Positions 24,148 to 35,348 of a stretch of DNA of 64,000 nt are shown here, one piece after another. Location: contig NC_044553.1 of NCBI RefSeq assembly GCF_007565055.1, positions 122,782,978 to 122,846,977 of the forward strand. Direction: 5' to 3'. The translations under genes and the position numbers were made by a program. This stretch comes from Rhinopithecus roxellana (lineage: Eukaryota; Chordata; Mammalia; Primates; Cercopithecidae). Every line of letters begins with the position of its first letter. Within the stretch, counting starts at the first letter, position 1. The notes under the pieces are model-generated. The model was not told the DNA's origin, did no database searches, and was given only the letters and a program-made list of their open reading frames with translations.

Positions 24148-24452
24148 GGCCGGGCGCGGTGGCTCAAGCCTGTAATCCCAGCACTTTGGGAGGCCGAGAC
24201 GGGCGGATCACGAGGTCAGGAGATCGAGACCATCCTGGCTAAAGCAGTGAAACCCCATCTCTACTAAAAATACAAAAACTAGCCAGGCGAGGTGGCGGGC
24301 GCCTGTAGTCCCAGCTACTCGGGAGGCTGAGGCGGGAGAATGGCGCAAACCCGGGAGGCGGAGCTTGCAGTGAGCTGAGATCGGGCCACTGCACTCCAGT
24401 CCGGGCGACAGAGTGAGACTCCGCCTCAAAAAAAAAAAAAAAAAAAAAAAAA
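24148..24452 (+). mobile_element. Young AluY (Old World monkey AluYR-like), sense
   Basis: Nearly undamaged Alu with a 32-bp A tail (24429-24454) and a perfect target-site duplication aagaatctggaggtt at 24133-24147 and 24453-24467. It reads 'ctcaagcctgtaatcccagc', 'aactagccaggcgaggtggc' and 'gagatcgggccactgcactc'. These variants match what I recall of the cercopithecid AluYR lineage, not human AluY. Confidence 0.92.
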
Positions 24453-24474
24453 AAGAATCTGGAGGTTGCAAGTG

Positions 24475-25399
24475 AGAAGGATTTTCAGACCACCACTTAG
24501 AGGCTTGCGCCCCAGCTGGAAGGGTGGGAGTGAAGGGCAGGGAAGCCACAGATAGAAACACGTGACTGAAAGGTCAAGCTCAATCCCGGGGATGCCGGTG
24601 GGGACGCTCTGTGCTGTCACAGCCTACTGCCCCAGAGCACCGAAGCAGCTCACCCACACAGGCTCTCCTGGGCGCAGCATGACTCACAGGCAGAGCCACT
24701 GTCACCATCTGGGCTGCTGAGGATGGGATTCCCCGGAGCTGGGCCAGAAGTAGTCTGTTTCTGCTCACAGCTAACCTTGGTGTTCGAAGACTTCCCCTGG
24801 TGCCTTCCAAGCCTCACATGAATGTTTCTCGTTTGAGAACCTGGAGCTTGTCTGGAAAGCAGTTCTGGGAAGTGCCATTACAGGGTGTTCCCAAATTATG
24901 CAGAGGAGAATGAAGGGAGGGGAGAGGTTGAGCACAGGCTCTCTGGCACCATCCACCCCTTTTGTCAAATCCTCATCCATCCGTATCCTTTGGCCCGTAT
25001 CTAACCAGCAAGCAACAGCGGTAACATCGCGCCCTGCTGATTCTCCTCTTCTTGACACCACTGGAAATGTGCACGCTTCTCACCAACGAGGGGAGGCACA
25101 ACGTCCGATAAGTCACCAAACCCATCTTGAGTTTTGTTCATTCGCCATCTAGATCACTCACAACCCGTTTCTGATAAACTATAGCTTAGAGACTGAATTG
25201 AGAACTTCATTTCTCCTCATCGATAGGTCTTATGGCGTATGACAAGGAAGGGAGAGGGCGCACAGGATTTCTGTACTCCAATAGATAAATCACCAAACCA
25301 GAGAGAAATAGGCAGACCATCATGATCTTGAACACTGCACCTTGCAGACTCTGGCCGACTTGTCTGTGACCGTTTTCCACTGTGACAAAGATATGGTTT
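24475..25399. other. Intronic sequence, nothing recognised
   Basis: Mixed sequence with a possible eroded extension of the MaLR internal region near its right end. Confidence 0.4.
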
Positions 25400-26105
25400 G
25401 GAGTAGGAGCTTATGTTGAAAAGGGAAGCAGAGCATAAAAATTTGGAAAATTTGCAGTCTGATAATGCAGTAGAAAAGAAAAACCCATTATCTGGGGAGA
25501 AATTCAAGCCAGCTGCAGAAATTTCTATAAGTAACGAGGAGTCAAATTTTAATCGCCAAGACGAGGGGGAAAATGTCTCCAGGCATGTCAGAGGTCTTCA
25601 CAGTAGCCCCTCCCATCACAGCAGGCCTGGAGGCCTAAGAGAAAAAAATGGTTTTAAGGGACAGGCCCAGGGTCTTGCTGCTCTGTGCAGTCTCAAATCC
25701 AAGCCATGGCTAAAAAGGGCCAATGTAGAGCTCAGGCCACTGCTTCAGAGGGTGCAAGTCCCAAGCCGTGGCAACTTCCACATGGTGTTAAGCCTGCAGG
25801 TGCATAGAAGTCAAGAAGTGAGGTTTGGGAACCTCCACCTAGAATTCAGAGGATGTATGGAAATGCATGGGTGTCCAGGCAAAAGTTTACTGCAGGAGCA
25901 GAGCCCTCGTGGAGAACCTCTGCTAGTGCAGTGCGGAAGGGAAATGTGGGATGGGAGCCCCCACACAGAGTCCCTACTGGGGCCCTGCCCAGTGGAGCTG
26001 TGAAAAGAGGGCCACCATCCTCCAGACCCCAGAATGATAGATCCACCAACAGCTTGCACTGTGCACCTGGAAAAGCTGCAGACACTTGCAAACATTTTCC
26101 CAAGT
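25400..26105 (+). mobile_element. MaLR internal sequence (MST/THE1-type), sense
   Basis: Homologous to the internal part of the antisense provirus at 36756-38839. Both contain the same coding-like words, such as 'LHSSPSH', 'KNGF' and 'GQAQG' in translation. An open frame of 196 codons (25413-26003) runs through it. MaLR internal regions are non-autonomous and have no established product, so this is annotated as a fossil, not a gene. Confidence 0.75.
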
Positions 26106-26353
26106 TGACAACTGTCTTTTAACATTTTGTGTGTATTTGATTCTCTTTGGGGCTTTTCATTGTCAACGAAAAGAGTCAAACTCTGTAAAATATTTGGAGA
26201 GACATTTGGAGCCAAATATGAGTGACCACGGCCAATGACACAGGCCTCAGGAGATCCTAATAACATGTGCCCAAGGTGGTTGGGGCACAGCTTGGTTTTA
26301 TACATCTTAGGGAGACAGGAGACATCAGTCAAATACATTTAAGATGTACATTG

Positions 26354-26667
26354 GGGCCAGGCATAGTAGCTCATGGCTGTAATCCCAGTGCTTTGGGAGG
26401 CCAAGGCAGCGGATCACCTGAGGTGAGGAGTTTGAGACCAGCCTGGCCAACATGGGGAAACCCTGCCTCTACTAAAAATACAAAAATTAGCTGGGCATGG
26501 TGGCAGGAGCCTGTAGTCCCAGCTACTTGGGTGGCTGAATTGCTTGAACCTGGGAGGCAGAGGTTGCAGTAAGCCGAAATTGCACCACTGCACTCCAGCC
26601 TGGGTGACAAAGTGAGACTTTGTCTCAAAAAAAAAAAAAAAAGAAAAAAAGAAAGAAAGAAAAAGGA
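26354..26667 (+). mobile_element. Alu (S/J type), sense, nested in LTR A
   Basis: Full-length Alu followed by an A/G-rich tail (26627-26664). It is flanked by short copies of 'acattg' from the LTR, which reads continuously if the Alu is removed. Confidence 0.93.
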
Positions 26668-26898
26668 CATTGTTTGGTCTGGAAAGGTGAAACAGTGCAA
26701 AGTGGGGGCTTCCAGATTATAGGTAGATTTAAAATTTTTCTAATTGGCAGTTGGTTGAAAGAGTTATGGACAGAAAGGAATGTCTGGGTTGTGATAAAGA
26801 GGTTGTTGAGACCAAAGTTTTATTATGCAGATGAAGCCTTCAGGTGGCAGGCTTCAGAGAGAATAGATTTTAAATGTTTCTTATCAGACTTAAGTCCA

Positions 26899-27001
26899 AT
26901 TAGATGTTAAATGCTGGGTGTTAAATGCTGGTCAGCTGTTAAATGCTAGATGTTAAACGTGGATGTTTAAATGTTAAATGCTGGATGTTAAATGCTGGTT
27001 G
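26899..27001. repeat. Short minisatellite, unit about 13-14 bp (tgttaaatgctgga)
   Basis: About six or seven imperfect copies of the unit, with variants such as 'tgttaaacgtgga'. Located inside LTR-like element A. Confidence 0.8.
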
Positions 27002-27464
27002 GCTTTTCCTGCATTCCAAAAAGGAGGAGGGCATAATGAGGCCTGTCTGACCCCTACTTCCCACCCTGGCCTTCACCAGTCTTTCCGGTTAAATTTTAGG
27101 GTGCCCTGGCCCAGGAGGGAGCCTATTTAGATGGTTGTCGGGGGGCCTTCGAATTTTTTATTTTTGGTTTACACCATTATGTTCCATTGTTGAGTCTGAT
27201 CACAAACCAGTCATTGAGGCGGTAGACTTCCTGCCAGTGTCTCAGAGTGCTCCTTCCTCCTCTTTGTACTTACTTTTCAGAGTTTCTCTGGTTATTCTTG
27301 CTTATTTTTTTATGTGAATTTAAAATCAGCTTGTCTGATTCCAAAGAAGGAAAACAAAAGCTGCTTCTGTTTTTTGTTTTGTTTTGTTTTTACAGGAATC
27401 AAATCATATGTATAAGTTAGAGGAATAAATTACAACATTAAGTCTCCTAAACTAGGAACATAGT

Positions 27465-28330
27465 ATTGTTGATGGAAAAAACAAATTCTGTAAAATATTT
27501 TAAAAGGTTTATTCTGAGCCAGTATGAATGACCATGACGTGGGGAATAGTCTGAAGAGGTCCTGAGAACAAGTGCCCAAGGTGATGAGGTTACAGTTTTG
27601 TTTTATACATTTTAGGGAGACAGAAGTTACAAGCAAAGACATGGGTCCATACATGTAAGGTATACATTGGTTCGGCTTTAAAAGGTGGAACATCTCAAAG
27701 ATGCTTAGAAAGGCAAGGAGTGGGGATGGTCACAGGTCATAGGTGGATTCAGAGAGATTTTCCAATTGGCAGTTGGTTGAAAGAGTTAAGCTTTGCCTAA
27801 AGATTTGAAGTCAGTGGAAAGAAATGCTTGAGTTAAGATAAAGGGATTGTGGAAGCCAACATTCTTGTTATGTAGAGGCAGCCTCCAGCTAGCAGCCTTC
27901 AGAGAGAATACATCGTAAATGTCTCTTTTCAGACCTTGCAATGTGTCAGACTCTTAGTTAATCTTTCCTGCAACCAGGAAAGTGCTAACTGCGTTAATGG
28001 AGATTCTCTACAGATGCAAATTTCCCCCACAAAGATAGCTTTGCAGAGCCATTTTAAAATATGTCAAAGAAATATATTTTGGAGTAAAATATATTTGATT
28101 TCATTCAGGGTCTATTATCTGTCATGTGATGCTGTCCCAGAGTCAGGTTGGAATTTGGTATCTCATTGCCACACAGTCTGTTTGGTCAGTCTTAGGATCT
28201 GTACTTTAACATTAATGCTGGTCAGTTGTGTCCAGGAATTCAGTTTTTCAGGTGTCTCTGGGGTCCCCTGGGCCCAGAGCGGGTTCATTTGGTTAGTTGG
28301 TGGGGATTAGGATTTTCAGTGTATGGTATG
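27465..28330 (-). mobile_element. LTR-like element B (ERVL-like), antisense
   Basis: Homologous to A and C: 'aattctgtaaaatatttt', 'tttattctgagcc', 'ttttatacattttagggaga' and 'ttggcagttggttgaaagag'. The tail carries a C/G-rich segment near 28250-28310. The minus strand holds the AATAAA motif. Confidence 0.55.
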
Positions 28331-28390
28331 CACAGTTTAACTTGTATGCTCTTGAGGAATATTACAAGTTTTCCACATTTATGTTGTTGT

Positions 28391-29145
28391 TGACAAAAAG
28401 ATTCAAGCTCTGTAAGACATTTGAAGAGATTTATTCTGAGCCAAATATGAGTGACCAATGATTCATGACATAGCCCTCAGGAGATCCTGAGCACATGTGC
28501 CCAAGGTGGTCAGGGCACAGTGTGGTTTTATACACTTTAGGGAGACATGAGACATCAATCAATATGTGTAAGAGGTACATTTGTTTGGTCTGGGAAGGTG
28601 GGACAACTTGAAGTGGGGGCTTCCAGGTCATAGGTAGATAAGAATCAAAAGTTTGCTTTATTTTGGGTCTTTGATCAGCCTTTCACTAAATACACAATTT
28701 ACATGAGAGAGGCAGGTAGAGGAATAGTCACTTATGCTTTGGTCTGACTCAGTAAATCTGAATTTTTACATAAACAATAGGGCAGAGGAAGCAACCAGAT
28801 ACGCATTTGTCTTAGGTGAGCAGAGAGATGACTTAAGTATCTCTAAGATGACTTAGAACTCTAAGACAGAACTTAAGAGTTCTGCCTGTCCTTTGTCCCA
28901 TACCAGTGGAGATAAGCTATCAATTTATATTGGCAGGGTAAAATGCAACAGAACTGTTTTAGGGCTCTGAGGCCCTAAAGGAAGATCTTGAAGCCCATAA
29001 GGAATTTCCTTGTGAGCAAATTGTGAGGGAGGTATGTAGTGTTTTTTATCTTTGTAGCTCTCTTATTTAGAAATAAAATGGGAGGCAGGTTTGCCTGACA
29101 CCCTTTGGCTTAGTGATTTTGGGGTCTTGAGTTTTATTTTCCTTT
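28391..29145 (-). mobile_element. LTR-like element C (ERVL-like), antisense
   Basis: The left half matches A and B ('gatttattctgagccaaata', 'acatgtgcccaaggtggtca', 'ttttatacactttagggaga'). The right half differs from A and B, suggesting another subfamily of the same LTR group. Confidence 0.55.
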
Positions 29146-29309
29146 CATGTTGTGTATATTTCTTTTAAATATATCCCTCACTACTTTATCATTTTAGTTG
29201 CAATTGTGTATGGAATATTCTTCCATTATGTCTTCTAACATCTTTTTCTTCACAGTTAAAGGCTATTTATTTATGTGTGTTAATTTTACATCCAGTGTAT
29301 TAAGCACTA

Positions 29310-29695
29310 ATGCTCTTCACAGACTATATCCAGCTCTCTGACTCCCGCTTGTGGGCACATGGGAGGATGTAGTTCCTGGGCCCAATGTTTGGATGGGAGC
29401 CTGTGGCTAGTTCTTGCCATGGATTGTAGCAGGTGAGATATCACCTCTGGACTAGAATGTTTGATTGTTGATGGGAGATGCTCCTGGCTTTTTATCCTTA
29501 TTCCACAGTCATAGGCATAGAGTGGCTGCTCTATGAGCCTGAATCCTGGAATGACAAGGTATGTCACAGAGCTCAGTCAACCCATGGTGGATGTATGGAA
29601 CAAGTAAAAAGTAAACCTGTGTTGTAATAACCTCTAGGATTTGGAGGCTGTTTGTTACCATGTTGTAGTCACTCCTGCTATTTATGGTGCGCTCT
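29310..29695 (+). mobile_element. MaLR LTR (MLT1-like), sense
   Basis: Ends with a typical polyadenylation-region arrangement: 'caagtaaaaagtaaacctgt' then 'tttggaggctgtttgttacc'. Words and order fit the MLT1 group of MaLR LTRs; diverged. Confidence 0.55.
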
Positions 29696-29829
29696 AGGTC
29701 ATTGTGTATGTCAGTGTGCTGATCTTAGTGCTTCATGGTAGTTTCCGCCGTATAAAGTTTCTGCCTTCTAATTTACTATGCAGATATTCATACCTCTTAT
29801 ATCTTCTGTTTCCTTATGTACTTTGGATT

Positions 29830-30530
29830 TGTTTTAATCAGGTGTGCAGATATGGAAATTATTATTATAAAGGAAGAAGCTTGTTCCTCACAATTCCCTG
29901 GAAGCAGGGTGCATGACACAACACACAGAGCCACATGGGGAAGCCCTGTTTCTTTATTTCTGTTCTATGTTGGCTACTTGACTTATTTTTCGTTTTTATC
30001 ATTCTTACTGTGCTACCTGTAGTGTGTTTTCTCTTTTCTCCCTTATACTTTAACTTCATTTCTAAAACAATTTGACTCCTTTTTGCCCCTGAGTTTAATC
30101 TGTTTCTGTTTCATAGTCAGGAGGCAGAGGGAGCAGGAGAAAAACCAGAGCAAGAGCCTTTATTGCAGTTTCCATGGGAAGGATTGGGCAGGGCACGGCA
30201 AGCAGGCTAAGCTGGTTGAGGGTTGGCTCGTCTGAATAATTCCAGCAGGCCCAAGGTGGAGGGGCCGTTCTGAGTTATCTGGTACCTGGCCCTGGGCTGA
30301 TTAGAGGAGGGGAATATCGGCCTGGAAGTGTAGGAAAGGCTGTGGTTGAGGAGTCTGGGCTTTGGATTAATGGGTTTGTATATGAAAGGCAGGCTTGCAG
30401 AAGAGTAGTTTGTTATCTCTAGGAATTTGCTAGCCCAAGGAGATGCAGCCTCTCCCAGGTCACAAAGGCCCCACGATGTCAAAGCGTCGTAAAATACAAA
30501 GAATAAAAAACACGATTAATACACTTCATT
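29830..30530 (-). repeat. Unnamed LTR-like repeat, copy 1 (partner at 43205-43700)
   Basis: Shares 'agcctttattgcagtttcca', 'ggtacctggc', and further words with 43205-43700. On the minus strand the 'caataaaggct' word supplies an AATAAA, which suggests an antisense LTR. It is interrupted by about 170 bp (29944-30116) that match 32310-32476. Confidence 0.5.
29944..30116 (+). repeat. Duplicated segment, copy 1 (partner at 32310-32476)
   Basis: Aligns to 32310-32476 in the same orientation with small indels, around 85 percent by eye. Shared words include 'gttttctcttttctccctta' and 'aaaacaatttgactcctttt'. It breaks the LTR-like repeat around it. Confidence 0.75.
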
Positions 30531-31253
30531 GCCAATTGAACTCTTTTGCCTTGTAAGGCGGTTTTCCTCATCTTACTTAATGCCTTTTGGCCTGAATTCT
30601 ACCTTGTTTGATACAAGATCATAACCTCAGTTTTGTTGTTACTGTTGTTGTGTCTTTGTCTTGTATACCTGATAAACTACTCTCTATCTGTTCTAGTTGT
30701 GACCTTTCTAAATCACTTTGCTCTAGGTGTGTCTCTTATGTACAGCAAATGATTCATCTTTCTTTTTAGAGATAATGTAAAAATCCTTTTCTTTAAATAG
30801 TTGTGTGAAGCCTACTTAAATGTATTGCTATGACAGATATGGTTGGTTTTAGTTCTGTCATAGTTTCTCTTTTTCTGTATAAATATTTTAAATGTCTTTC
30901 ACTACGCTATCTTAGCTTTTTATTTTAGAATATCTTGCCTGATATTTACAAAATTACGTTAATGGTTACTTTTTTAACCACTGGTATAACAACTATAACT
31001 ACTTATAATTATGTTTATAACTAGTGGTTACGTAAGTTTGCCTTTATGTAATATCCTCTACCCCTTTTTCTTTAGACAATATCAGTTTATTCCCTATATG
31101 CCTCAATGAAACAAGCTTCTATCTTCTTCCTTCATTCTCCCCTCTCTCTTCTACCATCTAATTTAACCAGCAGTATATCTTTTGTCTGTTCTTATTATTT
31201 GCCCTTCTACTATTAAATATGCTTACATGTACATATTTGACCTGTCAACTGTA

Positions 31254-31555
31254 GTTTTTTTTGTGTTTTTGTTGTTGTTGTTATTTTTGAGGCAGTTTCA
31301 CTCTGTCGCCCAGGCTGGAGTGCAGTGGTGCAATCTTAGCTCACTGCAACCTCAACCTCCCAGGTTCAAGCAAGTCTTGTGCGTCAGCCTTCTGAGCAGC
31401 TGGGACTACAGGCGTGTCCCACCATGCCCAGGTAATTTTCGTATTTTTAGTAGAGACAGGGTTTCGCCATGTTGGCCAGGCTAGTCTCAAACTCCTGGCC
31501 TCAAGTGATCTGCCCACTTTGGCCTCCCAAAAGTATGCAATACTGCACCTGGCCT
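31254..31555 (-). mobile_element. Alu (J/S type), antisense
   Basis: Antisense Alu starting with a T-rich/GTT-rich tail. The target-site duplication is gacctgtcaactgta (31239-31253) versus gacccgtcaactgta (31556-31570), one mismatch. Confidence 0.95.
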
Positions 31556-32309
31556 GACCCGTCAACTGTAAACATTATCTTTGCAGTCTCATGTATAACA
31601 GCTGAGGCATTGCAAATTTATTCTGCTTTCTAAATTCGACCATTTTTGTTGATTATGTCATTTTCATTTTGATACAATATTGATATTCTTCATCACTTGT
31701 ATCTCTACCTTTGCTTTTCCTTAGATGTGCAGTTAAGAAAACTTACTGCTGCCTGACTGCTCCTTTGCCAAACTCTTATTCATCTCTTGATTGGCTGGAG
31801 TTAATCCTCTAGTAGTTTTCTCAAAAAATGTCCATTTGAGAAATGTTTTCTGAACTATTCATGTTTTAAATGGTTTGTCTACAGCCTTTATACAGAAAAG
31901 AGTAGACTGGATGTACATAAAACCTTCTTAGCTCATATTGCTTTCTTTCCTTAAGTATCTTGTAGATATGGCCCTATTGTCTTTTGTCATTGAATGTTCC
32001 TGCCAAGAAGTATATTGCCAACCTGATTTTCTTTCTTTTTTGCTTACATATTTAAAAAATTATCTTTATCTTTAAAAGAGGATAATTTTTAAAGGATATA
32101 TGTTGGCATTGACTATACTAGAACAGTTTCCTTATACAGTATGACCTTTAAATATGTAAAAACAAATATTTCAAAAAGTTTGTTTTTTTAATTAAAATCT
32201 TTAAATTCTTTTTTTTCCTTTTCCATTATTTTAGATTTCTTATTTGGGGCTCCAATTATGAGTATGTTGGATTTTTTTTTACGTACTTTATATCTAACAT
32301 TTTTCTTTA

Positions 32310-32476
32310 ACCCTGTGTTTCTTTATTTCTGTTTTGTCTACTTATTTTTCATATTTATCATTCATTCTTGCTATGCAATCTGTAGTCTGTTTTCTCTTTT
32401 CTCCCTTATAGTTTAACTTCATTCCTAAAACAATTTGACTCCTTTTCCCCCTGAGTTTAGTCAGTTTCTGTTTCAC
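32310..32476 (+). repeat. Duplicated segment, copy 2 (partner at 29944-30116)
   Basis: The likely donor copy: it lies within continuous AT-rich L1-like sequence, while the other copy interrupts a different repeat. Confidence 0.65.
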
Positions 32477-32600
32477 CTCCTCTTGTGAGTTCATGTATAT
32501 CTGATTTATAGTTTTTCTTCAGAGCTATGATAGTTTTGTACTAAGTTAAAGCAGCTCATCCCTCTCTGAGTGCCAAAATACATATGTTAAATTTAACTTG

Positions 32601-33595
32601 AAATCCACTGCCTCTTAAGACAATGAAAAAAAAATCAAATGATTTAGAAGTTTAAGGCATAAACATTTTCAGCAGTAAACTGTACTAGAGGTTGTAGTTC
32701 TTACCATGAAACCTGTGCCTGCTAGTAATCCAATAACTTGCTGTTTGGTGATAATCAGAAATTGAGGCATTCTGAAAGAAAAACTTCACAGGCAACTTCC
32801 TCAGTCTTTGAATTCTTTTGGTTAAGGTCTTCTTCCATACAGTTATACTGTCTTGCTGCTTGGAGGAACTATTCCAGGAAGAAGGAACAGAGTAAGCAAA
32901 TACAGAAAGATAGGACATCAGGAACATATTTTGAAGATCTGCAGGAGAAAAGGAATATTTTGAGCTGCGTGTATTGCTATCCAAAATAAATTAGAATTCT
33001 GAGCATATAGAATTAGATGAGGAGAATAGAAACTGGATAGTCAGCTAATATCTGCCATAGTCAAGATATTTGGCTTTAAAACTTAGGATGTAAGTTGTAA
33101 CTAGAATTAAGCTTATTCTCATAGAGATGGACTTAATCTTCAAAGGAGAATATAAATTAAGAGTAAAGAAGAGCAAGAAGAAAAATTAGGGGAATCCATG
33201 TGTTTTAAGGGCAGGAAGAGGCAAAGGAACCAGTGAAGGGATCGTAGAGCATCCCAGGGTGCAGGAGAAGAGGAAGTATGAAAATATCCATGTTAGAATT
33301 AGGCCTCTAGTGCCCTCCATGGATTTTACGGCCGCGGTGTATTTGGGACATGGCGTTAGTAACAGTCGAATGAGAACCTCACAGAGTATAGGTAAATCTG
33401 TGCAGAAGAGAGTAGAACCCAGCAGTTGAATGCATTAGCAAGGTGGGGATGGAAAGTGGGGATCCTGGTGAAAAGGGTAAACTCTGGTTATGAAGGGTCA
33501 TGGTAGGTGGGCAACGTAGAGAAGGAGGTGTGTCAGCAACCAGGAGCCGTGATGCCCAAAGCTGGGTCAGGTTCAAGGGAACGATAACGTCAAAA
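32601..33595. other. Intronic sequence, nothing recognised
   Basis: No supported exon or named repeat; ancient repeat remnants are possible around 33120-33300. Confidence 0.4.
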
Positions 33596-33599
33596 GCTA

Positions 33600-33675
33600 A
33601 GGTTTGAATCAAGGCAGATCTGTATTTGAATCTCAGCTCCATCACTTACTTACTGGCTTTTAACTCTGAGTGCTA
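33600..33675 (+). mobile_element. MIR SINE fragment, sense
   Basis: 'tttgaatctcagctccatca' followed by 'cttacttactggctt' matches the MIR core in sense orientation. Confidence 0.6.
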
Positions 33676-33694
33676 GAAGTTAAACATAAAACAA

Positions 33695-33960
33695 AAACCT
33701 ATAATTAATGAGAATAATGGTAACTACCATCTATTAAGCACTTTCCATAAAGGAAGAACTTTACAAACACTATCTCCTTTTCTCATTTAACCCTCATAAG
33801 AGTTCTCATTAGATGGATTGTGTTATCCTAGTTGTACAGGAAGGAATGCAAGGCCTTAGGTGATGAAATGATATATTCACCACCAGAGAATTAGTTAGAA
33901 GGTGGAACCAGGGCTCAAAACCAGGTTCTAGAACCTGTGTTCTTGACTATTCTTCTGGGT
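33695..33960 (-). mobile_element. MIR SINE, antisense
   Basis: Reverse-complement MIR order: 'attaagcactttccataaag', 'tctcatttaaccctcataag', 'ggtggaaccagggctcaaaa'. Nearly full length. Confidence 0.8.
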
Positions 33961-34139
33961 TGCATTCCTTCCCAGAAGTGAATATCCCGGCATCAGGGAC
34001 ATGTATCCTGTGGCTGCCCCACTCTTCCAGCCTCAGGCTTCACCATGGGCCTCTGCTCCTTTCCTTCTCATCCTTACTTGATGTGACATCTGTTGGGGTT
34101 CCCAGTAACTTAAAATGGAAAAGATGAGAGGGGAGCTTA

Positions 34140-34445
34140 TTTTATTTTATTTTATTTTTGCTCCTTAAAATTAAGGCTAACTTTTTAATTCTTTAATTTC
34201 TTTTTAAAATTTTTTTAATTTTTAATTTTTATGGATACATAATAGTTGTACCTATTGACGGGGCAGATGTGATATTTTGATATAAGCATATAGTGTGTAG
34301 TGATCAAATCTGGCTAATCAGGATATCCATCAACTCAAACATGCATCATTTCTTTGTGTTGGGAACATTCCAAATCTACGCTTCTGGTTATGTTGAAATA
34401 TACAATATTGTTGACTATAGTTGCCCAGTCGTGCTATAGGACGAT
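34140..34445 (-). mobile_element. L1 3'UTR fragment (L1MA/L1PB type), antisense
   Basis: The T-rich start (poly(A) tail in antisense) is followed by 'tttttatggatacataatag', 'gatattttgatataagcata' and 'tgttgactatagttgcccag', the antisense order of a primate/eutherian L1 3' end. Confidence 0.7.
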
Positions 34446-35168
34446 GCCTAACTGAATCGGATGCAGTGTGTGACACTCCTTCCTGCTGTTACAAGTCCAC
34501 CGACTCTCAGAGTCGGGAATCAGAGTGCCCATGCTGCCTCCAACTCCCCAGTGTAGCTGCGCCTAGTGCTATGAAGTGCTAGTCCGGCACCCCGTGTCGG
34601 GGTGGGAGCCCTGGTGTGTACCCACGCAGGGCACACCTGTGCAGCCTGGCATCGCACCCGGTGCAGGGCTTGAGCTTGGAAGCCTATCTCCTACCAACAC
34701 TCACTAACAAGAGAATCCCTCCCAAGCTTCTGCTTCTCTCATAGTAAGCTTAAAAAGTAAAACTCTGAGCAAAAGCCCAAAGAAACATTGAGAATTATTT
34801 CAATTCATGTTTCTTTAATTGACGCTTTGTTCCCCTCAGAGAGTAAGCTCTACAACTTGATTTTCACAGGCGGATGTGATAATCAGGGGTGCAATGTTTA
34901 GGGGGGTGTGTGTGTGTGTGTGTTTAAACCTAAAGGCTCTGAGACTGTGTATAGTCACATATTTTAGATGGACGTCACTTATGGGTATGAAATTCTACTT
35001 TTAGAGTCATGCAGAGGGCCATTTTCCCCTTTGAAAAATGAGAACTACTGGTAGAAAATTCATTAGTTTATGTCCTCATGGGAAACCCTTCTTGTCACGG
35101 TTCTTCTCTATGATGAGACCATTATTCATGCATTCGTATTGTCACCTCTTGTCACTTCTTGTCCACAG
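34446..35168. other. Intron end upstream of the first visible exon
   Basis: Contains a (GT)n tract at about 34905-34924. The final 30 bases, 'cacctcttgtcacttcttgt' then 'ccacag', form the polypyrimidine tract and 3' splice site of the exon at 35169. Confidence 0.6.
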
Positions 35169-35348
35169 GCAAAAACTGGGACCTGACAGCCGCTCTGAGC
35201 GACTATGAGCAGCTCCGCCAGGTGCACACAGCCAATCTGCCGCATGTGTTCAACGAAGGGAGGGGTCCCAAGCAGCCAGAGCGAGAGCCACAGCCCGGGC
35301 ACAAGGTGGAGCGGCCCTGCCTGCAGAGGCAGGACGACATTGCCCAAG
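35169..35348 (+). CDS. OTUD7A: OTUD7A internal exon: end of UBA-like domain and linker
   Basis: A 180-bp coding exon of the deubiquitinase OTUD7A (Cezanne-2). It is bounded by acceptor 'tgtccacag' (AG at 35167-35168) and donor 'gtaccg' (35349 on). It starts in phase 1: its first two bases complete a Gly codon, then it reads KNWDLTAALSDYEQLRQVH and continues to RPCLQRQDDIAQ, ending with the first base of a Glu codon. The next exon, at 46628, begins with AA AAG and restores Glu-Lys. The segment corresponds to about residues 51-110 of a protein of roughly 925 residues. It covers the last helix of the N-terminal UBA-like ubiquitin-binding region, with its typical NWDLTAAL motif, and a basic, Pro-rich linker. 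The match to OTUD7A rather than OTUD7B is from recall of both sequences. OTUD7A prefers K11-linked ubiquitin chains and is neuron-enriched; that is family knowledge. Confidence 0.95.

Larger units (their letters stand above)
26125..27130 (-). mobile_element. LTR-like element A (ERVL-like), antisense, Alu inside
   Basis: Shares 'tctgtaaaatatttgg', 'acatgtgcccaaggtggt' and 'ttttatacatcttagggaga' with copies B (27465) and C (28391). After the Alu, 'ttggcagttggttgaaagag' is shared with B. In copies B and C a minus-strand AATAAA signal lies within the shared motif; in A this is eroded, so orientation is by homology. The family is unresolved. Confidence 0.6.
30535..32600 (-). mobile_element. Old L1 (L1M class), antisense, interrupted by Alu
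   Basis: AT-rich sequence with antisense L1 words such as 'caaagtcactttg'-type motifs, 'ctgccaagaagtatattgcc' and 'tgtcttttgtcattgaatgt' in an order resembling antisense ORF2 into ORF1. Much decayed; limits are approximate. Confidence 0.5.
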
